From: Doryteuthis pealeii
Lineage: Eukaryota > Mollusca > Cephalopoda > Myopsida > Loliginidae
Assembly: GCA_023376005.1 (NCBI GenBank)
Contig: CM042157.1
Coordinates: 57,913,292-57,977,291 of the forward strand
Length of the DNA: 64,000 nt
Direction of reading: 5' to 3'
Of this stretch, positions 22,118-32,632 are shown one piece after another (within the stretch, counting starts at the first letter, position 1; each line of letters begins with the position of its first letter). Under the pieces are notes generated by a model. It was not told the DNA's origin and did not search any database. It saw only the letters and a list, made by a program, of their open reading frames with translations. The translations under genes and the position numbers were made by a program.

Positions 22118-22564
22118 TCAATATTTCATTACTATCTGTTCGTCGCTGTCCGACAAATAGTAACCACGAAGACGGCCTCGACAACTTCCCCCGGCGTTAA
22201 GATTAGTGAGTACGAACTTGCAAGTCCAACTATGGTCCGGTCCTAGCCAGACACGTTCGTCGATGCTTCTGAGTTCGCCACTAACCGCTGGGTAGGAGAA
22301 ACGTCCCTTGGACTCATGTGGTGATATCATGGGTGATGGTGTCGAATGAGAGGTAAGGGAGGACGAGGAAGACGAATAGGTGGGTGGGGTTGACGGTGTA
22401 GGTCGTGGAGAGGGTAGCCAGGGGTTCGTTCTAATACGGGACCTGTTCTTTGGAATGCTGTTGTTTTGCTTGTCCGACGAGCAGCTGCTGGAGCTTGTGC
22501 ACTCCTCAGTGTCTGCATTTTCGACGTTGTCCTGTGACGAAGATGACGAAGAAGAGGAAGCCAT
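22118..22564 (-). CDS. hypothetical protein, 148 aa, intronless ORF
   Basis: The start ATG at 22564 has A at -3 and G at +4. An in-frame TAA lies shortly upstream, and a TGA at 22118 ends the frame, so the ORF is complete without introns. The N-terminal third is serine-rich and acidic, the middle is proline/serine-rich, and the C-terminal 60 residues are mixed and ordered-looking, with RVWLGPDHSWTCKFVLTNLN and ending in DEQIVMKY. The block is clearly less AT-rich than its flanks, which favours real coding or a recent retrocopy. I recognise no family. It could be a single-exon gene, a retrogene, or one exon of a larger gene. It lies 175 bp from an opposite-strand exon. Confidence 0.5.
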   Translation of the reverse strand: MASSSSSSSSQDNVENADTEECTSSSSCSSDKQNNSIPKNRSRIRTNPWLPSPRPTPSTPPTYSSSSSSLTSHSTPSPMISPHESKGRFSYPAVSGELRSIDERVWLGPDHSWTCKFVLTNLNAGGSCRGRLRGYYLSDSDEQIVMKY

Positions 22565-22738
22565 GATCAGCCTAAGAGTCCATACTTTTTAGACATACCT
22601 CGTATGATGCCTTTTGTCAAAAAATCTACCAACATTTTGAATTAGAAATATAATTGATATTTTTTATTGATGATGACAGCTGCCTTTCCCCAGAGATGTT
22701 CATATTTTTATTTTCTTTCTTTCTTTCTTCTTCTTCAG

Positions 22739-22791
22739 TTGCTGATTGCTATGAGGATATATTCACCAAATACAGAGCCTGCCAGGAAGAT
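22739..22791 (+). CDS. internal coding exon of a coiled-coil-like protein
   Basis: A strong polypyrimidine tract and CAG acceptor (22709-22738) precede a 53-nt open exon, and a consensus GTAAGT donor follows at 22792. The translation is ADCYEDIFTKYRACQED in a phase 1 to phase 0 exon. The end phase fits the exon at 60163, and joining the two gives an uninterrupted charged helix-like stretch. The gene is unrecognised. Its upstream exons are outside the window or were missed. Confidence 0.65.
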
Positions 22792-22884
22792 GTAAGTAAA
22801 ATCACATCTTATTTTCTAGGAAGACTGATGTAAATTTGATTTTAAAATTCTTTTCTCCGAGGGTCAATAGTTATATCATAGTTG

Positions 22885-23110
22885 TTGGAGGCTCATGGTC
22901 TAATGGTTAGAGTCGTGGGAAACGTCCTCGTAGACCCGAGTTCAAATTCTAGACGAGGCTACATAACGCTAATACCCTTGGGAAAGGTATGAATCCAACG
23001 ACTCTCTCTCCAGTTATGGGTAAATCGTAGGGCAGACTGGGCCCTTTAACCTTGGTTAGGCAAGCAGTCTAGGAGAAGGAAAACTCTGAATTCAAACCTG
23101 TTAAATTCCG
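22885..23110 (+). repeat. SINE-A copy in the large intron
   Basis: The head ATGGTCTAATGGTTAGAGTC is followed by the B-box-like GAGTTCAAATTC and the body up to AAATTCCGCTT. It starts about 90 bp after the exon donor, in the same orientation as the gene. Confidence 0.8.
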
Positions 23111-23206
23111 CTTGGGGTGGTCACTACTAGAATAGGCTCAGTCCTAATTAGTGATCTATTTCACTAATTTTTTTTTTTTTACTAATTTTTCCTAGGATAT
23201 ATATAT

Positions 23207-23341
23207 AAAGGTGTGTCAAAAAAGTATCAAGATTTCTTTGTACTTTTTGACACACCTTGTATTCTGAAAAAATGAACATTCCATTCATTGTTCATTTCTA
23301 TCTTGGTAAATACAGCTTCAGTCTCAATAATTTTATGACAC

Positions 23342-23345
<4 letters not shown>
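23207..23345. mobile_element. mariner-like terminal repeat fragment
   Basis: AAGGTGTGTCAAAAAAGTA and its complement TACTTTTTGACACACCTT face each other within 56 bp (23207-23262). A third partial end with GACACACTTT lies near 23336. The GTGTGTCAAAAA-type terminus is typical of mariner/Tc1 elements. No transposase is present. The middle also matches 7105-7195. Confidence 0.6.
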
Positions 23346-23381
<36 letters not shown>

Positions 23382-23384
<3 letters not shown>

Positions 23385-24008
23385 TATTATAATGGAGATT
23401 GTATGTTTTTCTGTCTGTAACCGAAACTATATCACTACTCAAGTCACAATTCCCTTTGTTATTTACATCACAATCTTCATGATTTTATTTTTATTTAAAC
23501 CTCAATTTCTAATAAAATTGTTTTACATTATTAATACTGTTAATCATATCTACAAATGAATAATATGCAATTGTATTTATATATACACTAAAATATCAGT
23601 TTACAGTGTGAACAGGAAGACTAATTTGCATATTGAAATTAAAGATTTGATCTTAATAAATATTTGCTTAGTATTATTGATATTTAATCGTATGGTTTTA
23701 TCTTAATGAATATGATAAAAAATCTCTTCAATAAATCTTAAAAGAAATCGATTAACGAGAAGAAATAATTCTGATTTTATTCTTTACTTCCTATTTTAAC
23801 TAAGTTATTAAATTAGGAAAATTTAGCAATAAAAGACGAGAGTGATAGAAGAGTAAGTTTCAGTTGTTCTATTTTTCGATTATACACCCCTCTGTTTCAA
23901 ATCCTTTTATCTGCATTCTTATTTAGTTTCATTAGCCTTTCTAATATAATATATTCTATTACATTAAAACTTAAATACTTGCACCCGGAGGGTGCATATA
24001 TTTGCTAG
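23382..24008 (+). mobile_element. Helitron-like non-autonomous element, exact ends
   Basis: It starts with TCTTATTATAATGG after an A at 23381. Near the end GCACCCGGAGGGTGC (23981-23995) folds as a hairpin, followed nine bases later by CTAG (24005-24008) and then T. This matches the A|TC...CTAG|T Helitron insertion rule and mirrors the - strand copy at 17266-17890. The open frames inside are AT-rich and not recognisable as Rep or helicase. Confidence 0.85.
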
Positions 24009-24039
24009 TATATATAATGATATTAATCCTGAGTCAATT

Positions 24040-24295
24040 ACTATTTGCTCTACTTAGGTATTGAGCACTCTTTACATTTTAGTTTTTGACAAACCTAGCG
24101 GCATATATATATATTTTTTCTTTTGGCCAAGTAATATAGTGTTAATCAATTATTTTCAGCTGGTGCGACACTCTTGGATTTTTCTTTTTTTTTCTTTCTT
24201 TTTTCCCAGGCAATTTTTTGTAGTATATTTTTACTACAAGTTATTTGCTGGGCTTTTTCCTTACCACAAGGGTTTACTAATAGGATTAGTATAGT
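24040..24295 (-). repeat. subfamily d element, hammerhead deleted
   Basis: Related to 43040-43225, 47870-48150 and 25090-25385, with GAGCACTCTTTAC, TAGTATATTTTTACTA and GGTTTACTAATAG landmarks. Where the others carry the hammerhead, this copy goes directly from AGCAAATAGT to AATTGACTCA in complement, so the ribozyme segment is missing. Confidence 0.55.
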
Positions 24296-24514
24296 AAAGT
24301 ATATATATATATATATATATATATTTTCTAAGTTTTGCTCTACTTAGTGTTGCCTTTTTGCTGGTCATTTCAGTGCAGTTTGTTTCTTTTGTTTGTTTTT
24401 TTCAAACTAAACGGATGATTGAGCTTTTTTTTGCAACCTATTTGTAAAATTTTTTTATTTGCAAATTGGGTTATCTGTTTTTTTTTGTTTTTTTTTCAGC
24501 GTTTGAGTTCAATA

Positions 24515-24559
<45 letters not shown>

Positions 24560-24567
<8 letters not shown>

Positions 24568-24865
24568 AAAATGGAAATGAATCCGACAATATGTTGAAAG
24601 GATAAATAAATAAAGGAAAGAAAATGTTGAATGGATAAAATTGATTTAATTTGAGTTACCAACATGTGTTTTGGCCAGGAGTTTGTTTATCTACACATGT
24701 ATTCTAATTATTATTATTATTTTGAATATAAGATAAAATAATAATAGAAAATTATAAAATATCTAAGTATACAAAGAAAAACGACCTTCATCAGGGTAAA
24801 ATGTTTGATATTGTTTGATCAATTTTATCCATTCAACATTTTCTTTCCTTTTTTATTTATCCTTT

Positions 24866-24880
<15 letters not shown>
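24560..24880. repeat. imperfect palindrome between (TA)n tracts
   Basis: The arms include ATGTTGAATGGATAAAATTG (about 24623-24642) and its complement near 24825-24845. The interior has TGTGTTTTGGCCAGGAG, similar to 15603-15620. (TA)n bounds both sides. Confidence 0.6.
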
Positions 24881-24913
<33 letters not shown>

Positions 24914-25058
24914 TCATCACGTAATCAATAATCAATAATAATACACACTTACGTTTGCACACACACACTCATTTTATGAACTTGTGTTTTTTCAATTTTT
25001 CAATTGTTTCAATTTTTCATTATATTACATACTGTCGGATTCACTTCCACTTTCTCTT

Positions 25059-25089
<31 letters not shown>

Positions 25090-25100
<11 letters not shown>

Positions 25101-25385
25101 AATATACCAAGCGTGTTGGTAGATCCTTGCGGAGAGAAAAAAACCCAGCAGAAAGTTTGATTGTAAAAATATACTACCAAACATCAACCAGGAAGAAAAA
25201 ATTTTTTGAAAAAAAGAAAGGACCAAGATATTCGTACCAACAAAAAATAATCTATTGGTACAGTATTTGGCCAAAAGAAAAAACAATTTATATGTATATA
25301 TATATGTATATAAGATATATACATATTCATATAACCGCTAGGAGAAAGCTAATATGTATAAAGTGCTCGATACCTAAGTAGAGCC
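25090..25385 (+). repeat. subfamily d element body
   Basis: Landmarks shared with 47870-48090: TAAAAATATACTACCAAA, AGGACCAAGATATTCGTACC and GTGCTCGATACCTAAGTAGA. The copy runs directly into the inverted hammerhead pair at 25385-25530. Confidence 0.6.
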
Positions 25386-25415
25386 AATAATAAAGATAAT
25401 CTAATGAGTCAGACG

Positions 25416-25452
25416 AACCTACTATTAGTTTCGCATAAAGCTCTTCAGGGCT
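25416..25452 (-). ncRNA. hammerhead ribozyme, left arm of palindrome
   Basis: Mirror of 25470-25506. On the - strand AGCC (25452-25449) and GGTT (25419-25416) form stem I, and CTGAAGA is 25448-25442. The base after CTGA is A, a tolerated position in hammerheads. Confidence 0.68.
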
Positions 25453-25469
25453 AAAATCTGTCAGATTTT

Positions 25470-25506
25470 AGCCCTGAAGAGCTTTATGCGAAACTAATAG
25501 TAGGTT
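25470..25506 (+). ncRNA. hammerhead ribozyme, right arm of palindrome
   Basis: Stem I pairs AGCC (25470-25473) with GGTT (25503-25506). An outer helix GTCAGA/TCTGAC lies beyond an internal loop. Core CTGAAGA is 25474-25480. Stem II is GC/GC with loop TTTAT (25481-25489). GAA is 25490-25492. Stem III is AC/GT with loop TAATA (25493-25501). The cleavage base is A25502. The two-part stem I with an internal loop is typical of natural type I hammerheads, where loops contact stem II. Confidence 0.72.
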
Positions 25507-25539
25507 CGTCTGACTCATTAGATTATCTTTATATATATA

Positions 25540-26630
25540 TATATATTATGGATAAGTTAATCACCAGGTTAGTTGGTGTTAGGATGATTCTAAGGTGGGC
25601 ATTTTTTGACAATCGAATGTTAAAGTTAGTCTGGTCTATGTTGAGAGCTCAATGTTCAATGATTTTGTACAGAGCAATATATTTGGTCAGGAATAAGGCT
25701 TAAAATCGGTCATTTTAGCTGTTATAGATCTATTTCTACCCATATGTATATGAGTTTCACAAGACCGCTAAATTTTATTGAAATGGTTACAGAATTCGTG
25801 GGACATTTTATATCATTTTGGGGATTTCTGAATAAATTCTGGTTTCAGTTCTTATCATCATCTCAAAGAGTGGTGTTTATGTCCAGGAGCCAATTAGGCA
25901 GGTGGTATCCTTTATGGGTGCAAGAGTTATTCTAAGGTGGGCCTTTTTTTAACGCTGGATGGTGTTATAAAAAATCAAAAGAATGAGGCAAGGTAAACCA
26001 TTTCTCTAAATGAGATTATAATGAGATAGACAACATCAGACCAACCCACCCCAAAAAGATTGACTTATTCAATATTTCCCATCTGAGGATTGTGTAATAC
26101 TCATGAAACTTGAGTAATGCTAATATAGTTCCATTAATTTTGACTCCTGAGTGCCCCAATATATGTTATATATTGGGGCACTCATAAGTCCAGGTGCCAC
26201 TGTATATTCCCTTTTATTTCCTTTTTTATCTATAGTTTTTTTATACACCATTATATTATCTATTATATTCTAATGTTTAAATATTAATTTTTTTTATTTA
26301 CTTCTCTATTTATATTCTAATATAATATTCTGTTTTTTTCTGTCCTGTCCTTTTTTGTCTGTCTGAATACCCTAAGAAGCCAAACTTGAAATGTATCTCT
26401 TTTCTCATTCTACTTCCTGTTACCATAGTGACAATCTTATACTGTTAAAACATTTTTTAATATTTTTTGTTTTTGTTTGAATTTATTTTTTTAAATTCTA
26501 CTTTTTGTTTTGAAGTGCAATTTCAAAAGTGAATTGAGACCCATCTGATGAGACTGGATTTTGGGGAGCTATATTAAATCAACTTAGATTTATATAGGCC
26601 CCAATTTTGGTCGAAATAAATTTATTATGG
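25540..26630. other. AT-rich sequence, no gene recognised
   Basis: No supported exon. A short inverted pair around TATTGGGGCACTCA (26150-26190) and repeat-like GGTTCTAAGGTGGGC motifs (25580, 25930) are the only structure seen. Confidence 0.4.
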
Positions 26631-26689
26631 AATTACAGTGTTGAGTTCTTCCTTTTTTTCTATGATATATATATATATATATATTGTAG

Positions 26690-26851
26690 TGGAGTGGCCT
26701 ATTGTCGGTATCAGCCACACTTACAATCAGCTCCCCACTTTACTGCACAGATCCAAGCTGTGCTACTCATGCACTGAGTTCATGAGGGCTGGTATCAAAC
26801 CTAGAACCTTCTGGTTCTGAGTTGGGTGCTCTACCGATTGAGCTAAACCAG

Positions 26852-26857
<6 letters not shown>
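26690..26857 (-). repeat. SINE-B copy, internally deleted
   Basis: On the - strand the head TAGCTCAATCGGTAGAGC lies near 26830 and the B-box region near 26800. The body is about 80 bp shorter than in full copies. It abuts (TA)n at 26855-26899 on the head side. Confidence 0.78.
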
Positions 26858-26914
<57 letters not shown>

Positions 26915-26973
26915 TGTATGTAATATAGTGAAAAATTTGAAAATGTTCAAATAAAATGAGTGGTATTTATTCA

Positions 26974-27022
26974 GCCAACACTGCAGTGTTTCAATCTGTT
27001 TAGTAGATCTTCTTCAGGGCTT
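26974..27022 (-). ncRNA. hammerhead-like ribozyme, variant
   Basis: On the - strand stem I pairs AGCC (27022-27019) with GGCT (26977-26974). Core CTGAAGA is 27018-27012, and an ATCT/AGAT stem II is offset by one or two bases. GAA follows, and stem III is ACAC/GTGT with loop TGCA. The cleavage base is T. The irregular stem II junction makes activity doubtful. Confidence 0.5.
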
Positions 27023-27344
27023 TTGTTGATATAAGGAAAAGTAAAAATTTATCACAGAAGAGACTGTGATCGGTTGTTTACAATGTTTTGAATGGAAAGT
27101 TAGCGTTCTTAGAAATAAATTTGAAAATTTATGAGACGCTTAGGATAAACAGTTTTGAAGGATGAACCTGTGTTTTTTCAAATTTCTCACTATATTACAT
27201 ACCATCAGATTCACTTCCATTTTTCTCTTCATATATATATATATATATAGTTTTTTCCGTAGTTAGGATCTTTCCATGTGTGGTTTAACCAAGCTTATGC
27301 AGGTAGACCATAAGGAGAGCTCAATGTGCCTAATACCAGTGAGT

Positions 27345-27485
27345 AGAAGGACAGAGCAAGATATTTAGTAAATGAAGAAAAAACTCTAAACTTGCTTCAT
27401 TACAATAATTCATTTCAACCGTAATAATACGGTTGAAATAAATTATTGTAATGAAGCAAGTTTAGAGTTTTTTCTTCATTTACTA
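27345..27485. repeat. palindrome, about 60-bp arms
   Basis: The arms run from TAGTAAATGAAGAAAAAACT to its complement and meet at CGTAATAATACG near 27423. It is flanked on the right by (TA)n at 27484-27507. No hammerhead core is found in it. Confidence 0.8.
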
Positions 27486-27509
27486 TATATATATATATAT
27501 ATATATACC

Positions 27510-28095
27510 TTAATATACGAATAACCCCAACTTTCTAGTTCCTATTCCAGCATGAGTGTTAAGAAATGTATGTAATGTTCTCTCTTGAGTAATTATTTTC
27601 TAATGAACTGTTCCCATTAGGCGGAAATTACTTCCCCCAACCCCCGCAAAAAAAAAAAATGCCAACCAACCAATCAAATGACTAATTTGTGGGTTAAGTA
27701 TCATCACAAGAGTCACACTGACAAAGTGGTACTTTGCTTCTTAATGTCAAAATTCTATAACCACCCCCGTCCGACACCATTTTACCAAAGATATTTTCCA
27801 GTTCTATGTCTTGTGTCTGTGAATCTTTGTCGGGAATGCTGATGTGTCATTTTGAGTTGAAGAATTCATTGTTTTCAGAGATAATGTTTCGTTTTCCTTT
27901 TTTAAAAATTTTTTTTAAAGCTTTTCCTTTTTTCTATTGTGGTTTTAAAAAAGGGGAAGTGCTTACAAATATTGATCATTTGCGGGGGAAGGCAAGGGGT
28001 TTCTAGTCTAAGTATTGTTTAAGTGCAGTCTGTTTCATATTTCAAAATTGTGTGGGTGGTGGTGGTGTTTGGGTGTTGTGTTATATTAAGATATA
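27510..28095. other. AT-rich sequence, no gene recognised
   Basis: A C-rich patch at 27630-27650 and a GGTGGTGG run near 28055. No exon or RNA supported. Confidence 0.4.
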
Positions 28096-28099
28096 ACTG

Positions 28100-28722
28100 T
28101 GTTTATCATTTCTTTGTTTTCAAGGTCTCCATCTTTTTTTGTTTTTAAATCCTCATCTTTACTCCCTTTTAATTTTCCTCTCTCTTGTTTTTTTTCTTTT
28201 CGTTTCTTCTTCCTTCTTCATCAATTTAACTTAATTTTTTTCTTTTGATCTTCCCACTTTTTTTTATTTATTTTTCTTTCAATATTTTTTTTGTGACCTT
28301 CTATTCTTTTTTTTTTTTTATCATTATTTTATCTTTTCTTTTTATCTCCACTGAAAAAGAAAAAAAAAATTGTTCGGATGAACAAATTTTTATTTCTATA
28401 AATATCTTTTTTATCCTTCATTCATTAAACTTTTCTTTCTTTTTTCTTTTCTTCTGCATCTACTTTCTTTCTGTTCCTCCTTTGTCTTTCTTTCTGTTGT
28501 TCCCTGATTTTTTTCTTCCTTTCTTCCACCTTTCTTTTTTCCTCCTTTCTTTTTTTTTCTTTTTCTTTTTTTCTTTTTTCTTTTTCCTTTTTCTTTTTTC
28601 TTTTTTTTTTTTTCTTTTTTTCTTTTTCTTTTTTTCTTTTTTTTTTTTCTTTTTTTTCTTTCTTTTCTTTTTCTTTTCTTTCTTTTTCTTTCTTTCTTTT
28701 TCTTTCTTTCTTTCTTTCTTTT

Positions 28723-28754
<32 letters not shown>

Positions 28755-29700
28755 TTTTCTTTCTTTCTTTTTTCTTTTTCTTTCTTTCTTTCTTTCTTTT
28801 TTCTTTTTTCTTTTTCTTTCTTCTTTTTCTTTCTTTCTTTTTCTTTTTCTCTTTCTTTCTTTTTCTTTTCTTTTTCTTTCTTTTTCTTTTTTTCTTCTTT
28901 CTTTTTCTTTTTCTTTCTTTTTCTATTTTTTCTTCTTTTTCTATTTTTTCTTTCTTTTTCTATTTTTCTTTCTTTTTCTTTTTTTCTTTTTCTTTTCTTT
29001 TTCTTTTTCTTTCTTCCTCTATTTTTTAATTCTTCCTTTCTTTGGTCCCTCTTTTCTTTCTTTCTTTCTTTCTTTCTTCTGCTTCTTTATTTCAATTAAT
29101 CCTTTTATTTTCTTTCTGTTGTTCCCCTCATCTTTCTTTCTTTCTTTTCTGTCTTTCATTTTTTCTTTGTCCTTTCTTTCTTTTTGCACTTCCTCTCTTT
29201 CTTTCTTTCTTTTCGTTTTTTTTCTTTCTGTTTGTTTGTCTCTTTCTTTCTTTCTACCGCTACTTTCTTTCTGTTCCTCATTTTTTGTTTCTTTCTTTTT
29301 TTCTTTCATTTCTTTCTTTCATTTCTTTTTTTTTTTTCTTTCTTTCTTCTCCTACTTTTTCGTTGTTCCTCCTTTGTCTTTCTTTCTATTGTTTCCCTTC
29401 ATTCTGCTCTTTTTTTTCTTTTTTCTGTTCTTCTTTCTTTCTGCTACTCCTTTTTTTCTCTTCCTCTTTTCTCTTTCTTTCTATTGGTCTCCTCATTCTT
29501 TTTCTTTTTGCTTCTTTCTTTCTTTTTGTTGTCACTTTTTCTTCTTCTTTCAATCTATCTTTTTACTTCAAACTTGTTGGCAGGTTTTAGAATTTATCAA
29601 CTGCTTTTTTGTTTCATCTTTGCTTTTTATCCAAAACCAACATTTTCATTTTATTTCAAAAAAGAATTAATCCCAATAAAAAAATAAGTATATTTTTTTT
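28100..29700. repeat. long polypyrimidine (TTTC)n tract
   Basis: About 1.6 kb, almost pure T and C on the + strand, with TTTCTTTC repeats and local TTTTTC and TGTTGTTCC interruptions. Mirror-repeat pyrimidine tracts of this kind can form triplex DNA. The many long phenylalanine/serine/leucine frames are composition artefacts. Confidence 0.93.
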
Positions 29701-29712
29701 TTTTTTGGTCTC

Positions 29713-30141
29713 TATAACTTTTATGGTAATCTGAACATTAGCTACATAAATGAGAGTAACCTCCCCTTGTTTCTTTCACTTTGAGGAAGCCTTATGTTTC
29801 TGTCAGCCATTTTCATTTCACTGTAAATCTACACTGAAAATACAAATTTTTTTTAATCAATACAACTGAATGTTTTAACACGAAAATATCATAAAATGTG
29901 TTCTTAATAACAATTAAGTTCATTTCAAATAATGAGCAAGCACAATTAAGAACACATTTTATGATATTTTTGTGTTAAAACATTCAGTTGTATTGATTCG
30001 AAATAAATTCATATTTTCAGTGTAGATTTACGGTGAAATGCAAATGGCCAATCAATACATGAGGCTTCCTCAAAATGAAAGAAACAAGGGGAGGTTACTC
30101 TCATTTATGTAGCTAATGTTCAGATTACCACTTTTATATCT
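29713..30141. repeat. large palindrome, about 200-bp arms
   Basis: The left arm from ATGGTAATCTGAACATTAGC matches the complement of the right arm ending GCTAATGTTCAGATTACC. The centre is near 29930 (AATTAAGTTCATTTC). Arms differ by small indels and substitutions, so it is not a simple duplication artefact. A half copy without its partner is at 41590-41780. Confidence 0.88.
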
Positions 30142-30800
30142 ATCCTTCACTTATTAAACATTTTTCTTTCTATGTTTTTCCTTTCTTTCTGTTACTCCTA
30201 TTTCTTTTTTTTTCTGCTGTTCATCTAATTTTTTCTTTCTTTTCCTTTCTTTATTCTCCTTTCTTTATTCTCCTTTCTTTCTTTTGTTTTGTTTTCTTTC
30301 CTTTTTCATTCTCTTTTCTTTCTTTATCCTCTTTTCTTTCTTCTTTCTTTCTTTCTTTCTTTTCTTTTCTTCTCTTTCCTTTTTCATTCTCCTTTCTTTC
30401 TTTCTTATCTCCGCCATCAATTCTAATAATATTGCCTTCTGTCTTTCCTTTCTTTCTGTTACTCCTTTTTCTTTCATTCTGTTGTTCCTTTCATTCTTTT
30501 TTCTTTTTCTTTTTCATTTTCCTCTTTTCTTTCTTTTTGTTTCTTTTGTCTTTCTTACCTCATCCCCCATCTTTCCTTTGTTTCTTTCTGTTTCTTTTTC
30601 TTTCTTTTTTTTTTGTTTTCTTTCTTGCCCCCGCCTATTAACTCACTAATTATATTGCCAAATCTTCTTTTGTCTTTCCTTTCTTTCTGTTGTTCCTCTC
30701 ATTCTTTCTTTCTCTTTCTTTCTTTCTTTTTTTCTCCTTTCTTTCTTTTTTGTGTTCCTCCCATCAACTTTTTAATGATATTGCCACATCATCTTTTCTA
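30142..30800. repeat. polypyrimidine tract, continued
   Basis: Resumes the same TTTC-rich composition after the palindrome, indicating that the palindrome inserted into or arose within the tract. Confidence 0.88.
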
Positions 30801-31154
30801 AGTAAAAAAAACAAAAAACAAAAAGAAAATATCAAAAAATCCTTTAAATGCCATCAGAGCTCCACCACAAATTCCAAAACTCTTGACATTTTCTCAGTCA
30901 GCCATTCTTTGCAAATAGAAAGATATCAAAAATCTAATTTTGCAGACAAATGAAGAATTATTATACTTGCATTAAATTCCTTCCTCTAAATAAAACAAAT
31001 ATTTCAAATTTGGATGATAAGGGGAAAGCCATAACGCATTCGATAATGTCATTGTCTTTTCTTTTTTAAATTTTATTTTTTTACAATTATAAAAATGAAT
31101 ATGAGAAAAAGCTAAAATGAACAAATAAATAAAGTAAAAAAAAAAAGTAAAATC

Positions 31155-31275
31155 TGTGGAGTGGCTTATGTTTGGTACCAGCTTGAACACCAAGGGAGTC
31201 TATCCCCTTTTCTCTAGCACTAAAACCATGGAGATTATTTGGACCTTGACACCAATAAGCACCCCAGTGAGACCT
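31155..31275 (-). repeat. SINE-B 3' fragment
   Basis: Contains GAGTCTATCCCCTTTTCTCT and the TGGCTTATG...GGTACCAG end in - orientation. Confidence 0.65.
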
Positions 31276-31284
31276 AGATACAAA

Positions 31285-31390
31285 AGGACATGTTTTGCTT
31301 TTCACCGTTAAAACCCGGTTGTTTGTTAATAGACGATTTTTAGATGCACTTTTTTAAAATTATAAAACTATAAACAAAAGGTATGTTTTT
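31285..31390. mobile_element. hAT-like MITE half copy
   Basis: Resembles one arm of the MITEs at 19193 and 42060: ACCGTTAAAACCCGGTTGTT, then AGACGATTTTTAGA. No terminal repeat pair remains. Confidence 0.5.
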
Positions 31391-31554
31391 ATATTAAAGA
31401 CACTTTTTTTTTACTTATTTCATGTTGTTGTTAATTCAATAGCAATTCTTTTTTAATTATAAAACTTTTAACGTTAGACACGTTTAACAAGGGAATAGTT
31501 AAAGCTATAAAAAGTATATTATAAGGTTATAATGATAACAGCTAACCCTTTACT

Positions 31555-31717
31555 CGGGCGGAGCACCATACCTATCGTCAGCTCCCAGATACTTTACCAC
31601 ACAGATCAGATTATCTAAGCTTTGCTACTTATGTGCTGAGTTGGTGAGGATTGGTATCGAATCAGGAACTTTGTGATTCCTACATGAATGCTCTACTGAC
31701 TAAGCTAAACTGAGCAA
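31555..31717 (-). repeat. SINE-B 5' part
   Basis: On the - strand a TTAGTCAGTAGAGC head, a B-box region and AGCACATAAGTAGCAAAG are visible. The 3' half is missing here and may be the fragment at 31155. Confidence 0.7.
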
Positions 31718-32044
31718 AGCTAAATAAATAAATAAGATTTAAAAAAAAAACAAAAAAAACAGTAGCAATATTTTTTTCATTTTCTATGATTCATAATTTT
31801 ATTTGTTGGAAGAATATTTTTATATTCCTGCAAACTGAACTCTCCAACCTTTTTTTTTTTTTTTTTTTTACATACCAGGTCTTAGACAGAATTCTTACCA
31901 ATTTCTGTTTTCTTTAATGTCATATGATATCGACTTTTTTTCATAATTATTAGAATTTTATTTGTGATGAATGCACAAAAAGAAAATGGAGCACTTATTC
32001 AGAATATCCCACTGAGAAAATGTCTATGTAATGTACATACATAT

Positions 32045-32096
32045 ATTACTATTTACCCATAGCTGGAGGGAGAATAGTTGGATTCATGCCTTTCCT
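32045..32096 (-). repeat. SINE-A internal fragment
   Basis: Contains ATTTACCCATAGCTGGAGGG and GATTCATGCCTTTCC only. Confidence 0.7.
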
Positions 32097-32346
32097 TAGG
32101 TGTCTGTACCGTAAACTGGCAGTTACTTTTGGTTCTCTTATCCCTGTGTGTGCTGAATAATCTGTGGCAAACAAAAGTGTCTACATGTGGGGTTTTGTGG
32201 ACCACTTGTATACACTTCCTATTCCCATGATACTTTTCTTTGACTTCTTATTGAGGAACTCGGTGAATTCAATGGATGGAACCAGCTCAACCCACCCTGA
32301 TATTCACTAATATCCTCCCCCTCTCTGTCTGTCTGTCTCTCTCTCT

Positions 32347-32392
<46 letters not shown>

Positions 32393-32632
32393 CTTTTCTA
32401 ATTTTCTGGCCAACTTTTTAATGTTTGGGTGGAATTGGTGGATAAGTCCACCAAAGTTCAGTTCACGAGTACTTTCAGCACTTCAAAGTGCCATCATCAG
32501 GGGTGATGTATTCCAGTTTTTTTTAAAATTATATTAATGTGGAGGCTGGAAGGAGAAGAATTGGTGAGAAATGCTGCCCAAATACACATATATATATATA
32601 TATATATATAATATATATATATATTATATATA

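Larger units (their letters stand above)
25385..25530. repeat. near-perfect palindrome containing two hammerheads
   Basis: The arms of about 70 bp, from ATAATCTAATGAGTCAGACG inward, meet at TCTGTCAGA near 25460. Each arm encodes the same hammerhead, one on each strand. A (TA)n begins at the right end. Confidence 0.9.

Noticed and set aside
22380..22592. 70-codon + strand frame
   Set aside because: It overlaps the better supported - strand ORF and has a lower-quality composition.
28245..29687. Long Phe/Ser/Leu-rich frames up to 284 codons in the pyrimidine tract
   Set aside because: A strand with almost no purines cannot form stop codons; composition explains the length.
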